DNA from: Bacillaceae bacterium JMAK1
Lineage (GTDB): Bacteria; Bacillota; Bacilli; Bacillales; Marinococcaceae
Direction of reading: 5' to 3'
Assembly: GCA_012970285.1 (NCBI GenBank)
Contig: JIBW01000002.1
Coordinates: forward strand, 558,001 to 622,000
DNA length: 64,000 bases
Part shown: positions 9,535 to 18,744 of the stretch, one piece after another
Layout: each line of letters starts with the position of its first letter
Numbering within the stretch: position 1 is the first letter of the stretch
Position numbers and translations under genes: made by a program
Notes under the pieces: model-generated
Seen by the model: the letters and a program-made list of their open reading frames with translations, nothing else
What the model was told of the DNA's origin: nothing
Database searches by the model: none

Positions 9535-10816
9535 CCTGATACCACACATTACATCGATTGACCGGTTTCAATGGTATGGAACGGTGAAGCGCGTCGTTGG
9601 ACTGACAATTGAAGCAAACGGACCGAAAGCGGCAGTTGGTGAAGTGTGCGAGATTATCCAATCAGATGGTAAACATGTTCGTGCAGAGGTCGTCGGTTTC
9701 AAAGAGAACACCTTATTGCTTATGCCATTCTCAAAAACGGCTCGGATTCGACCTGGAAGCATCGTGAAAAACACACGACATTCGCTACAGATTCAAGTTG
9801 GAGACGCATTGATTGGGAACGTATTAGACGGCCTTGGAAACCCACTTAACGGACAAGAGTTACCAAAAGGCTTACAACGTATTTCTGTCGACCGAGAAGC
9901 GCCAAACCCGCTTACGAGGCCGGCAATTACAGATGTCCTTCCTTTAGGCGTACGAGCAATTGACGGACTATTAACGATGGGTGTTGGCCAACGGGTGGGG
10001 ATTTTTGCAGGAAGTGGTGTCGGAAAAAGTACGCTTCTCTCTATGATTGCCCGTTCTTCTCAAGCTGACGTGAACGTCATTGCGCTCATCGGTGAGCGTG
10101 GGCGAGAAGTTAAAGACTTCTTAGAGAATGATCTCGGCGAACAAGGGATGAAAAATACGATTGTTGTTGTCGCAACATCAGACCAGCCTGCACTCGTTCG
10201 AATCAAAGGCGCAGAGACGGCAACCGCAATTGCAGAGTATTTCCGCGATCAAGGGAAAGTCGTTAACTTAATGATGGATTCGGTGACGCGCTATGCGATG
10301 GCTCAACGAGAAATTGGGCTCGCGACCGGAGAGCCGCCAACAACGAAAGGGTATACACCTTCTGTGTTTTCAATGTTACCGAGAGTGTTGGAGCGCTCAG
10401 GTACAAACGAATCGGGCGCAATTACTGCTTTTTATACAGTGCTCGTAGATGGTGATGATTTGAATGAACCGATTGCAGATGCGGTGCGGGGAATTTTAGA
10501 CGGCCATATTGTTCTCGATCGAGAACTCGCGAACCAAGGGCATTTTCCGGCAATCAACGTGTTAAAAAGTGTAAGTCGATTAATGAATCATATCGTTTCA
10601 AGTGACCATCGTGAAAAAGCCCAAGATGTACGAAGCCGATTAGCCATTTACGAAGAAACCGCGGATTTAATTCAAGTTGGCGCCTATAAAAAAGGCAATG
10701 ATCATACCGTCGACCACGCGGTTGATACGAATACAGCGATTAAGCAATTCCTCAAGCAACAAAATGATGAAGCACCTACATATGAACAAACGATTGAATC
10801 GTTACACCAAGTGTAG
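9521..10816 (+). CDS. fliI: Flagellum-specific export ATPase FliI
   Basis: ATPase of the flagellar type III export apparatus, homologous to the F1 beta subunit. The 431-residue protein has Walker A AGSGVGKST at about 163-171, Walker B in VNLMMDSVTRYAMAQREI, the catalytic Glu segment LIGERGREVKDF and the ATPase alpha/beta signature in the ILDGHIVLDRELA region. ATG 9521 lies inside the end of fliH, preceded by GAGGAACAGGAG. Confidence 0.96.
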   Translation: MKAVDLIPHITSIDRFQWYGTVKRVVGLTIEANGPKAAVGEVCEIIQSDGKHVRAEVVGFKENTLLLMPFSKTARIRPGSIVKNTRHSLQIQVGDALIGNVLDGLGNPLNGQELPKGLQRISVDREAPNPLTRPAITDVLPLGVRAIDGLLTMGVGQRVGIFAGSGVGKSTLLSMIARSSQADVNVIALIGERGREVKDFLENDLGEQGMKNTIVVVATSDQPALVRIKGAETATAIAEYFRDQGKVVNLMMDSVTRYAMAQREIGLATGEPPTTKGYTPSVFSMLPRVLERSGTNESGAITAFYTVLVDGDDLNEPIADAVRGILDGHIVLDRELANQGHFPAINVLKSVSRLMNHIVSSDHREKAQDVRSRLAIYEETADLIQVGAYKKGNDHTVDHAVDTNTAIKQFLKQQNDEAPTYEQTIESLHQV

Positions 10817-10832
10817 ATGAAAGGAGACTATT

Positions 10833-11273
10833 ATGACGTTTTCCTTTTCACTCCAGAAGTTATTGCAAGTGAAAGAAAAAGAACGAGATGAACAACAAAA
10901 GCAATTTGAAGTGTCCCGTAAGCAATTCGAAGATGCGGGGTACCGGCTGTACCATTTGTTACGTGATCGAGAACAAATGATCGTCGGAGTTGAAGGGTAC
11001 ACCACTTCTGGGACGACGATCGCCGCCTTGCAAACGGCTCAGATGGCGAGCGAGCGGATGGGAAAAGAAATTCTTCACGTTCAAGAAATTGCAAATGATG
11101 CGCGAGCGAAGATGAAGGTGCAAAAAGATGCACTCCGTTATGCAACGATTGAATTAAAGAAATTAGAAAAACTCAAAGTGAAACAGCATGAAACGTATAG
11201 ACAAGAAGAAAAGCTATCGGAACAGCAACAACTTGATGAAACGGCAACGCTTTTATATATACGACAAAACTAA
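10833..11273 (+). CDS. fliJ: Flagellar export chaperone FliJ
   Basis: Short coiled-coil protein that fits into the FliI hexamer and couples it to FlhA. The 146 residues are almost wholly charged heptad helices, starting with the typical FSFSLQKLLQVKEKERDE. AAAGGAG precedes the ATG. Sequence conservation in FliJ is low, so the call rests on the N-terminus, the coiled-coil character and the position after fliI. Confidence 0.9.
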   Translation: MTFSFSLQKLLQVKEKERDEQQKQFEVSRKQFEDAGYRLYHLLRDREQMIVGVEGYTTSGTTIAALQTAQMASERMGKEILHVQEIANDARAKMKVQKDALRYATIELKKLEKLKVKQHETYRQEEKLSEQQQLDETATLLYIRQN

Positions 11274-11284
11274 GGGGAATTTGC

Positions 11285-11821
11285 ATGGGTACTAAAAAGA
11301 CGGGATCATATCGCGAGAAACGATCTGGTCAAACGTTTTTGTTCGTTTTTCTTATACCATTCATTACCCTCCTCACAATCGGTGCAATCTTTCTCTATTT
11401 ACTAGACGTTAACCCGATCAAAACCGCACAAACATTTTTTGCAGATGATGTGACGGAACAAGAAACAGGCGAGTTGCTAGAAGAGCGCGTGTATGAATTA
11501 GAACAACAGCTAATTGCAAAAGATGAACAGATCGCTTCACTCGAACGAGAGCTTAATCAAATTGAAATAGACGCGGCTTTTGTAGCTGATAACCCGCCTA
11601 ATTCGGGCGAAGAGGAAAGTGACGCCTTAAAACAAGCGGCGAATGTCTATGAATCCATGAATCCTAGACGAGCAGCAGATATTATGAATGAACTGTCGCT
11701 TGACGACTTGGTTAGCCATATGTCGTTGATTAAGGAAAATGAGCGTGCCGCAATTATTCAACATATGGACCCAGAACGAGCAGCCGAAGTGATGACAGCA
11801 CTCGCTACAACGTCGTCTTAA
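11285..11821 (+). CDS. ylxF: YlxF-like protein with MgtE N-terminal type domain
   Basis: Membrane-anchored protein of the fla operon, 178 residues. One transmembrane helix lies at about residues 18-38, followed by a coiled coil (about 65-95) and a C-terminal MgtE intracellular N-type domain containing AANVYESMNPRRAADIMNEL and MDPERAAEVMTAL repeats. Related proteins sit at this place in Bacillus operons, and a MotE protein of this domain type acts as a chaperone for a periplasmic motility protein in alphaproteobacteria. Its exact role here is not known. Confidence 0.85.
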   Translation: MGTKKTGSYREKRSGQTFLFVFLIPFITLLTIGAIFLYLLDVNPIKTAQTFFADDVTEQETGELLEERVYELEQQLIAKDEQIASLERELNQIEIDAAFVADNPPNSGEEESDALKQAANVYESMNPRRAADIMNELSLDDLVSHMSLIKENERAAIIQHMDPERAAEVMTALATTSS

Positions 11822-11844
11822 TTGAGAGGAGGTGAAACAAAAAC

Positions 11845-13047
11845 GTGATCGCATTTCATTTGTTACCCCAAATGGAGATCCCAAAGCAAGGTATGCGAGT
11901 AGAACAGAAGCAATCGGAACGAGAATTGAGTGAGCAAGCGCCATTTTCGTTTGAGCAACTGTTGCACGGTCTTGTAGAGAGTCCGAATGACCAGCACGCA
12001 GAAGACCAGGTAAGTGAACCACTTCAATCATTAGATCATGCAGAAGCCTTACAGTCGTTAGCGTACGTTCAAGAAGGTGACAACGAACCGATCTCTATGG
12101 CTGAACAAGTGAGGCAACTGATCGAGCAGCTGGATCAGTTAATAGAAAAGATTGAGTCTCCCGGCTCTGAACGTACTGAAGAGATCGACCTTGAACTCGT
12201 TCAACAACTTGAAGCGTTGTTACGCGATGTCGACCAGCTTTTACAAAGTCCGAATCACTCAGGCCCAATCGTTGAACCGTCTTCGCCAGTTCGAGTAGAG
12301 GCCACAGCGCTCATGGAGCGTAGTATGCGTGTACTTGAAGAGCGAGTTGAAACGTTTAGGCGATTGCATACTGAACAAAGCGTAAACGTTGAGAAGAACG
12401 TCATGCGCGTCGTAGAGCGACTAGAAACGTTGGTGCAAAACGTACAAGCATCGTCAAACAACTCGACCGTTGAAGAACATCAACCGAACCGCTCGTACGC
12501 TTTCCCAAGTGTACTGCCAGGTCGAGAAATGAACGTCATGAGTCAACCTGAGTTGATGATGCAACAAACACAACAACGACTCACAGCGACAGAACAACAC
12601 GTCATTCAATTAGGACAACACGCTTCAAAACATACGGTAGAACAGCAATTTATGAAGCAGTTTCAAAGTATTTTAGCGAAATCCCACTTGCAACGTTCAG
12701 GTGCCGCGCAGACACTTACGGTTCAATTAAGGCCTGAGCACTTAGGGAAGATGAATATCGCATTAACGATTCACCAAGGGCAACTTGAAGCGACGGTAAC
12801 GACCGCAACAAAGGCAGCTAGAGATATTGTGGAAGCCCAGCTTCCGGCACTTCGCCAGGCGTTTGTGACACAACAATTACAAGTCGAACGAGTGACAATT
12901 GAAGATGCCCATTCTCAACATGGCGAGGAAGAGTCAACCGAAGGACATTTAACAGAAAAAGAGCGAGACCAAGAACGTGAAGAAACAGAAGAAGGAGCAT
13001 TCTTGAGCTTTGAAGAGTGGCTACAAGAAAGCATGAACGAAGAGTAA
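11845..13047 (+). CDS. fliK: Flagellar hook-length control protein FliK
   Basis: Secreted molecular ruler and switch of export specificity from rod/hook to filament substrates. The 400-residue protein is low in complexity and Gln/Glu-rich through its first 280 residues, then has the conserved FliK C-terminal domain with LTVQLRPEHLGKMNIALTIH and LRQAFVTQQLQVERVTI. The start is a GTG at 11845 behind GAGAGGAGGTG. It lies between ylxF and flgD as in B. subtilis. Confidence 0.92.
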   Translation: MIAFHLLPQMEIPKQGMRVEQKQSERELSEQAPFSFEQLLHGLVESPNDQHAEDQVSEPLQSLDHAEALQSLAYVQEGDNEPISMAEQVRQLIEQLDQLIEKIESPGSERTEEIDLELVQQLEALLRDVDQLLQSPNHSGPIVEPSSPVRVEATALMERSMRVLEERVETFRRLHTEQSVNVEKNVMRVVERLETLVQNVQASSNNSTVEEHQPNRSYAFPSVLPGREMNVMSQPELMMQQTQQRLTATEQHVIQLGQHASKHTVEQQFMKQFQSILAKSHLQRSGAAQTLTVQLRPEHLGKMNIALTIHQGQLEATVTTATKAARDIVEAQLPALRQAFVTQQLQVERVTIEDAHSQHGEEESTEGHLTEKERDQEREETEEGAFLSFEEWLQESMNEE

Positions 13048-13064
13048 GGAGGATCAAATTTACC

Positions 13065-13553
13065 ATGAATGTAAATGTAATGAATGGCATTCAAGAACGC
13101 AATCAAATACATGGCGTCCCAGTCGCTACAACGGACTCAACGACGTTAGGAAAAGATGATTTTTTGAAACTGTTACTTGCGCAGTTGCAAAATCAAGATC
13201 CATTGGATCCGATGGACGATCGTGAGTTTATCGCACAGATGGCGCAGTTTTCTTCACTTGAGCAGATGACGAACATGAATGCTTCGATGCAAAAGCTAGC
13301 AAACCAACAAGAATCAGCAGCACTCGTGCAACATAGTGAATTAATCGGTAAGAACGTAACATATTACCGTGAAATCGAAGATGCAAATGGGTTCCCGCAA
13401 AAAGTGTATGACGACAATGTTGTCACAAGTGTGCGTCGCTCAGAAAACGGCATCATTGAAGTTCAATTAGACAGCGGTCGCTGGATTAGTAGCAATCAAA
13501 TTACAGAAGTAACACCAGCTGAAGAAGCAGCGAACGAGGAAGAATCATCGTGA
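13065..13553 (+). CDS. flgD: Flagellar hook assembly scaffold FlgD
   Basis: Hook-cap protein that allows FlgE subunits to polymerise and is then discarded. From the ATG at 13065, with AAGGAGG at 13047-13053, the protein has 162 residues. The family core is clear: LGKDDFLKLLLAQLQNQDPLDPMDDREFIAQMAQFSSLEQM at about residues 28-68. A longer in-frame reading into fliK is not needed. Confidence 0.93.
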   Translation: MNVNVMNGIQERNQIHGVPVATTDSTTLGKDDFLKLLLAQLQNQDPLDPMDDREFIAQMAQFSSLEQMTNMNASMQKLANQQESAALVQHSELIGKNVTYYREIEDANGFPQKVYDDNVVTSVRRSENGIIEVQLDSGRWISSNQITEVTPAEEAANEEESS

Positions 13554-13951
13554 ACGTAACATGGCATCAACTTCCCCACGCTTTACCTGTAAAAACACGA
13601 GCGACAGCGACGAATGAATCGAACCGTTCTCCTGAAGGGAATTCGTTTCAAACAGCCTTACAAGATGCACAAAAGACGAACCCGATCACGATTAGTAAAC
13701 ATGCTAAGACGCGCATTGAAGAACGTGGCATTACGATTAGTGATCAAGACTGGTTGCGTGTCTCTGAAAAAGTGAAAGAAGCCCATACGAAAGGCATCAA
13801 TCAACCACTCGTAATTACCGATAATGCAGCACTCATCGTTAGTGGCAAAAACCATACCGTCGTTACGGCTATGGCACAAAGTGAAATGAACGACCGAATT
13901 ATATCAAACATCGACGGAACGATTATCGTCAAACCATCGCTGGACCTGTAA
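13550..13951 (+). CDS. Flagellar operon protein, TIGR02530 family
   Basis: A small cytoplasmic protein of 133 residues found before the hook gene in Bacillales fla operons. The conserved centre is ISKHAKTRIEERGITISDQDW, followed by SEKVKEAHTKGI and ALIVSGKNHTVVTAM. The GTG start overlaps the flgD stop, so translation is probably coupled. No defined biochemical function is known to me. Confidence 0.85.
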   Translation: MNVTWHQLPHALPVKTRATATNESNRSPEGNSFQTALQDAQKTNPITISKHAKTRIEERGITISDQDWLRVSEKVKEAHTKGINQPLVITDNAALIVSGKNHTVVTAMAQSEMNDRIISNIDGTIIVKPSLDL

Positions 13952-14009
13952 GAGGAGGCGAAACGTCTGCTGACCGATTGATGCGGACGATTAAAAGGAG
14001 GAACTACTT

Positions 14010-14843
14010 ATGATTCGATCCATGTACTCAGGCATTACAGGCTTACAAAACCACCAACAAAAACTAGACGTGATCGGTAACAACATCGCCAACGTAAACA
14101 CGTACGGCTTCAAAAAAGGTCGTTATACGTTTGAAGATATGCTCAGTCAGCAAGTGCAAGGTGCAAGTGCGGGTACTGCAGGTGGGTTAGGTGGAACGAA
14201 CCCTCGCCAAATTGGTCTCGGTTCATCAACGGGTTCAATTACGAACATCCATACGCAAGGGGCATTGCAACCGACAGGCCGTGAGTTAGACCTTGGAATT
14301 GCAGGGGATGGGTATTTTAGGGTGAGTGATGGAACTGAGGTATTTTACACACGTTCGGGAGATTTTTATCGTGATAATACTGGCCACATTGTCAATTCGA
14401 ACGGGTACTATCTATTAGGTGAGGGGGATGGTACTACTGGTAACCCTCCGCCTGCAGCATTGAGCATACCTAGTAATGCTGAGGGTTTTAGTATAGGAGC
14501 TAACGGTTCAATCACGGTAATTGTAGAAGGAGAAAGTAATTCGGAACAAGTCATTTCATTAGCAACCTTCGCCAATCCTGAAGGATTAGAAAAAGTCGGA
14601 GGCAACCTTTATAGAACTACATCTAATTCCAATGATGTAACTGCTGAAAATGCAGGAATTATAGTTGGCGCACCTGGCACCGGAGGCCTCGGCCAAATCG
14701 CTGCCGGAACGCTTGAAATGTCAAACGTGGACCTTTCAGAAGAGTTCGTTGAGATGATTACCGCACAGCGTGGTTTGCAAGCGAACACCAGAATTATTAC
14801 GACGTCAGATGAAGTGTTGCAAGAGCTCTTGAACTTGAAATAG
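14010..14843 (+). CDS. flgE: Flagellar hook protein FlgE
   Basis: Structural subunit of the hook, exported and polymerised under the FlgD cap. The 277-residue length is like the short B. subtilis hook protein. The N-terminal SGITGLQNHQQKLDVIGNNIANVNTYGFKK and the C-terminal EFVEMITAQRGLQANTRIITTSDEVLQELLNL helices are the polymerisation termini; the middle (about residues 95-225) is the exposed domain. The DNA of that middle part uses rarer codons (ATA, CTA, AGT) than the two ends, which suggests exchange or fast divergence. AAAGGAGG precedes the ATG. Confidence 0.94.
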   Translation: MIRSMYSGITGLQNHQQKLDVIGNNIANVNTYGFKKGRYTFEDMLSQQVQGASAGTAGGLGGTNPRQIGLGSSTGSITNIHTQGALQPTGRELDLGIAGDGYFRVSDGTEVFYTRSGDFYRDNTGHIVNSNGYYLLGEGDGTTGNPPPAALSIPSNAEGFSIGANGSITVIVEGESNSEQVISLATFANPEGLEKVGGNLYRTTSNSNDVTAENAGIIVGAPGTGGLGQIAAGTLEMSNVDLSEEFVEMITAQRGLQANTRIITTSDEVLQELLNLK

Positions 14844-14885
14844 TAAAGGAGGTCGGGTCACGTTCGTTGTGACCCGAACAATTCT

Positions 14886-15098
14886 ATGATTCCACTTACA
14901 CGCCTTGATGGACAACTTTTTTATCTTCAGATCGTTCACATTGTGACGGTTGAAGAACTACCTGATACGACGCTTACGCTCGTAGGCAATCGTAAGCATG
15001 TCGTTAGAGAATCGCTTGATGACGTTAACGAAGCGATTGAAGCAAAGTTAATGATGTACGGTGTCGCTGCAGCATCAAAACAGGAGGAAGACGCATGA
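14886..15098 (+). CDS. swrD: SwrD/FlbD family protein
   Basis: A 70-residue FlbD-family protein. In B. subtilis SwrD raises motor torque and is needed for swarming. The family sequence MIPLTRLDGQLFYL, then TTLTLVGNRKHVVRES, is well conserved. It lies between flgE and fliL, as in B. subtilis, and overlaps fliL by four bases (ATGA). No good ribosome site is adjacent to the start, but AGGAGG lies about 40 bases upstream at 14847-14852. Confidence 0.88.
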   Translation: MIPLTRLDGQLFYLQIVHIVTVEELPDTTLTLVGNRKHVVRESLDDVNEAIEAKLMMYGVAAASKQEEDA

Positions 15099-15520
15099 AA
15101 AAAGCTTTTATCGGTGCAACGTTTACCCTACTTATCGTCGTGATTGCCGCATTTTCTTGGTATGTCTTCTTCGGAGACGAAGCCGATTCAGTGGAAGGTT
15201 CAGAAGGACCGACAATTGATGAAATTGTGAGCAATTCTTGGGATACGGAACAATTAACGACCAATTTAAGTAGCGATCATATTATTCGTGCGTCGTTTCG
15301 CATTGAAGGCGATCGCGAAGAGACGAGAATAGAAATTGAAAAGCGTGATTTTCAAATTAAAAATGCAATCATTCATCGCCTTGCCGGGATGGAAGCTGAT
15401 CAATTGCAAGACTCTGAAGGTTTACGAGAACTAGAACAAACATTAAAAGAAGACATTACGAACATGCTTGAGGGCGGCTCGGTCATCAATGTGTACACGA
15501 CTGAACGAGTGATTCAATGA
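15095..15520 (+). CDS. fliL: Flagellar basal body-associated protein FliL
   Basis: Single-span membrane protein that sits around the stators and affects motor output. The 141-residue protein has a transmembrane helix at about 4-24 and a C-terminal outside domain in the stomatin-like FliL fold, with IRIEIEKRDFQIKNAIIHRL-like segment and ending NVYTTERVIQ. The ATG overlaps the swrD stop, preceded by AGGAGGAAG. Confidence 0.9.
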   Translation: MKKAFIGATFTLLIVVIAAFSWYVFFGDEADSVEGSEGPTIDEIVSNSWDTEQLTTNLSSDHIIRASFRIEGDREETRIEIEKRDFQIKNAIIHRLAGMEADQLQDSEGLRELEQTLKEDITNMLEGGSVINVYTTERVIQ

Positions 15521-15535
15521 ATGAGGTGAAGCAAA

Positions 15536-16528
15536 ATGGCAGATGTATTGTCACAAGGGGAAATTGATGCTCTCTTATCTGCGCTGTCCACAGGTGAGAT
15601 GGACGTTGAAGAACTGATAAAAGAAGACGAAGCGAAACGGATAACCAATTATGATTTCAAACGTGCCCTTCGATTTTCGAAGGATCAAGTTCGCTCGCTT
15701 TCGCGCATTCATGAGAACTTCGCTCGTTTGCTTACGACGGTCTTTTCAGCGCAACTGAGAACCTTCGTGCAAATTCATGTGACCTCTGTTGATCAACTGC
15801 CATATGAAGAGTTTATCCGTTCGATCCCTTCGACGACGTTATTAAGTATTTTTGATGCGTACCCGTTAGAAGGTCGGTTCTTAATTGAAGTGAACCCGAA
15901 CATCGGTTACGCAATGGTCGACCGGATTTTAGGTGGTCGAGGTACGGGAATGAACAAAGTTGATACGTTAACGGAAATAGAGTCAAGAATTCTTTCTCAG
16001 CTGTTTAACCATATGCTCGATAGCTTTCAACAAGCGTGGACGAGCATCGTTGATTTGCAGCCAGTAATGGAAGATTTAGAAGTGAACCCCCAATTCGTTC
16101 AACTGCAAAGCCCGAATGAGACCGTCGTTGTCATTAGTTTGTCGACGACGATTAATGAAACGTCTGGCATGATTAACGTCTGTTTGCCTTACGTCGTATT
16201 AGAAGAATTGCTTCCGAAGTTATCTGCTCATTATTGGATGCAATCGCCCAACAAAGAGCGTGATGAAAACGAAGTAAAAGACATTCGACGCTCTGTAAGG
16301 CAAGCGATGATCGATGTTGAAACAATTCTTGGAACGTCGGAAATGACAGTTTCTGAGCTTAAAGACCTACAAATTGGCGATGTTTTAGAGTTAAACCAAA
16401 GCATACATACTCCTTTAACGACAAAAGTCGGAGGGAAACCTAAATATTCAGTACAGCCAGGACGAAAAAAACAAAGAATAGCTGTGCAAATTATTGAAGA
16501 AATAAAGGAGGATGCAGACGATGAATGA
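15536..16528 (+). CDS. fliM: Flagellar motor switch protein FliM
   Basis: C-ring protein that binds CheY-P at its N-terminus and FliG through its middle domain. The 330 residues begin with the CheY-binding EIDALL element (LSQGEIDALLSAL at residues 5-17). The middle CheC-like domain contains LGGRGTGMN near residue 138-146 and the C-terminal SpoA domain ends with LELNQSIHTPLTTKVGGKPKY. It overlaps fliY by eight bases. Confidence 0.95.
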   Translation: MADVLSQGEIDALLSALSTGEMDVEELIKEDEAKRITNYDFKRALRFSKDQVRSLSRIHENFARLLTTVFSAQLRTFVQIHVTSVDQLPYEEFIRSIPSTTLLSIFDAYPLEGRFLIEVNPNIGYAMVDRILGGRGTGMNKVDTLTEIESRILSQLFNHMLDSFQQAWTSIVDLQPVMEDLEVNPQFVQLQSPNETVVVISLSTTINETSGMINVCLPYVVLEELLPKLSAHYWMQSPNKERDENEVKDIRRSVRQAMIDVETILGTSEMTVSELKDLQIGDVLELNQSIHTPLTTKVGGKPKYSVQPGRKKQRIAVQIIEEIKEDADDE

Positions 16529-17741
16529 TGAGCCGCTCTCCCAAGAGGAAATTAACCAGCTACTTGCTGGATTGGAAGAAGAGAAAGACGCGAGCTCGAG
16601 TGATGATGTGTACCCACCAGCGCCTTCTAAAGCATCGACTAACGTAACTCAATTTCTTACTGAAATTGAAAAAGATGCCATTGGAGAGATCGGTAACATT
16701 TCGTTCGGTACAGCTTCAACAACGCTATCACAACTGTTAAACCAGAAAGTGTCCATAACGACTCCAGTCGTTGATGCGGTGAAGGCAGAGCTATTGCATG
16801 AAGAATTTCCAAATCCACACGTTTCGATTCATGTGGAATACAAACAAGGCTTCAAAGGGGCTAATGTTCTCGTCATTAAACAGCAAGACGCGCAAATTAT
16901 TGCGGATTTAATGCTCGGTGGAGACGGTACTAAGCCACCAGAACAACTTGAAGAGATTCATATTAGTGCGGTTCAAGAAGCGATGAATCAGATGATGGGA
17001 AGTTCATCAACGTCACTATCAACGATTTTCAATACGAGAGTAGACATTTCCCCACCAGGCATTAATATGCTTGATTTGGAAAAAGGCTCAGGCTTAGAGT
17101 ATTTGCCACAAGAAGGCACGATTATTAAAGTGTCGTTCCGATTGAAGATTGGAGATCTGATTGATTCAATCATTATGCAACTTATTACCGTTGAGTTCGC
17201 AAAAGAACTCGTTGAGAAATTGATGAATCCAGCACTAGAAGCCGCGCCTGCGATGGACGAAGCTCCTCCAGTTCAAGAAGAAGCGGCTCCGGTCATGTTT
17301 CATACAGATGGGCGTACTGAACAGCAAACGGTCGACACGCCAGTGGAAAGACATGTACCAATACCTGAGCCAGTACCAGTACCGATACCTGAACCAAGGC
17401 CCGAACCAAAAGCGGTACAGAAAACGATTCAACCTGCAGAATTTGCCAATTTCGAAGGTGGATCTGAACAGAGTGAACAAAGTCGCAATCTCGACATTTT
17501 AATGGACATCCCACTAGATGTAACCGTACAGCTAGGTAAAACGCGGCGATCGATTCGTGACATCTTGAACTTTACGCAAGGGTCGATCATCGAGTTAGAT
17601 AAGCTCGCCGGTGAACCAGTAGATATCCTCGTGAATCAGCGCCTCGTCGCCAAAGGCGAAGTCGTGGTCATTGATGAAAACTTCGGCGTACGTGTGACAG
17701 ATATCGTAAGCCGTTCAAAGAGAATAGAGCACTTAAAATAA
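16521..17741 (+). CDS. fliY: Flagellar switch and CheY-P phosphatase FliY (FliN type)
   Basis: C-ring protein of Gram-positives that combines a CheC-like CheY-P phosphatase domain with a FliN SpoA domain. From ATG 16521, nine bases after AGGAGG at 16506-16511, it has 406 residues. The N-terminal PLSQEEINQLLAG resembles the FliM CheY-binding element. The CheC-like domain spans about 45-230, a Pro/Glu linker with alternating PxPEP units covers about 270-300, and the SpoA domain follows (MDIPLDVTVQLGKTRRSIRDIL). Because cheC is missing from this operon, FliY may be the main CheY-P phosphatase here; that is inference. Confidence 0.94.
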   Translation: MNDEPLSQEEINQLLAGLEEEKDASSSDDVYPPAPSKASTNVTQFLTEIEKDAIGEIGNISFGTASTTLSQLLNQKVSITTPVVDAVKAELLHEEFPNPHVSIHVEYKQGFKGANVLVIKQQDAQIIADLMLGGDGTKPPEQLEEIHISAVQEAMNQMMGSSSTSLSTIFNTRVDISPPGINMLDLEKGSGLEYLPQEGTIIKVSFRLKIGDLIDSIIMQLITVEFAKELVEKLMNPALEAAPAMDEAPPVQEEAAPVMFHTDGRTEQQTVDTPVERHVPIPEPVPVPIPEPRPEPKAVQKTIQPAEFANFEGGSEQSEQSRNLDILMDIPLDVTVQLGKTRRSIRDILNFTQGSIIELDKLAGEPVDILVNQRLVAKGEVVVIDENFGVRVTDIVSRSKRIEHLK

Positions 17742-17758
17742 AGATAGGTGGGGTAACC

Positions 17759-18121
17759 ATGACAAATCGAGTATTAATTGTAGACGATGCTTCGTTTATG
17801 AGAATGATGATTCGAGACATTTTAGAGAAAAACAATTACATCGTTGTCGGTGAAGCAGAAAATGGCCGCGAAGCAATCGATAAATACAAAGAAACGGAAC
17901 CGACGTTCGTGACGATGGACATTACGATGCCTGAGATGGATGGGATTGAAGCTCTTAAAGTTATTCGAGAGTTCGACCCTTCAGCCAAAATCATTATGTG
18001 CTCTGCTATGGGACAACAAGCAATGGTCATTGATGCCATTCAAGCAGGTGCAAAAGACTTTGTCGTGAAGCCATTTCAAGCGGACCGAGTCATTGATGCA
18101 GTGAAAAAGACGTTAGCGTAA
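17759..18121 (+). CDS. cheY: Chemotaxis response regulator CheY
   Basis: Single-domain receiver that carries the signal from CheA to the motor switch. The 120 residues have the acidic pair in IVDDASFMR, the phosphorylated D54 in MDITMPEMDG, a switch Ser/Thr region near 82 and K104 in FVVKPF. GGTGGGG precedes the ATG. Its kinase CheA is not encoded in this window. Confidence 0.96.
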   Translation: MTNRVLIVDDASFMRMMIRDILEKNNYIVVGEAENGREAIDKYKETEPTFVTMDITMPEMDGIEALKVIREFDPSAKIIMCSAMGQQAMVIDAIQAGAKDFVVKPFQADRVIDAVKKTLA

Positions 18122-18135
18122 GGGGGAAGTCGGTT

Positions 18136-18744
18136 ATGAGTCTAGTCAAACCATGGGTCGTTGCTACGACGATTGCCATTATCATCTTTTTTACTGGCAA
18201 TGCCCATGTGTTTGCCGATTCTTCTGTCGCAGATACATTTCGGGGTGAAAGTAGCGTTACAGAAACAGGGGACGAGCTTTCAGTCGTCGGCGAAAATGCA
18301 GCAGCAAGTGAGAGTGTGTGGAGCGTTTTGTTCAAACTCTTTCTTGCGCTTTTCGTCGTCATCGCACTGATGTACGTATTGTTGCGACTGCTCGGCAGAA
18401 AAAACTATCAAATGCAATCGTCGAATACGATGCAAAATATCGGGGGCATTCCACTCGGACAGAACAAATCCGTTCAAATTGTACGCATTGGCGATCGGTT
18501 GTTGGTTGTAGGTGTAGGAGAGAACATCGCTCTGTTAGATGAAATACGTGATGAGGATGAAATCGAGCGTATTCTTAATCAAAAAGACGAACAAACCTCT
18601 TCAACGGATTGGCTTCACAAACTTAAATCGATGAAGCGTACACCTGATAAAGACATCAACATCTATGACACGTTAAACGATCACTTACAAGACGTTGACC
18701 GTGAGAAAACAAAAGATGTTGAACGGTTAGGAGTGCGCCGATGA
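18136..18744 (+). CDS. fliO: Flagellar biosynthetic protein FliO (FliZ in B. subtilis naming)
   Basis: Assists assembly of the FliP ring in the export gate. The 202-residue protein has an N-terminal signal-like hydrophobic segment (about 7-26) and a second membrane segment at about 56-78, followed by the FliO domain with LGRKNYQMQSSNTMQNIGGIPLGQNKSVQIVRIGDRLLVVGV. AAGGGGGA precedes the ATG. fliP overlaps its end by four bases (ATGA). Confidence 0.9.
   Translation: MSLVKPWVVATTIAIIIFFTGNAHVFADSSVADTFRGESSVTETGDELSVVGENAAASESVWSVLFKLFLALFVVIALMYVLLRLLGRKNYQMQSSNTMQNIGGIPLGQNKSVQIVRIGDRLLVVGVGENIALLDEIRDEDEIERILNQKDEQTSSTDWLHKLKSMKRTPDKDINIYDTLNDHLQDVDREKTKDVERLGVRR

Noticed and set aside
13981-14013. 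Ten-codon ORF overlapping the flgE start as a leader peptide
   Set aside because: The GAGGAGG upstream is more than 20 bases away from its ATG, so initiation is unlikely; the stop overlapping flgE is probably chance.
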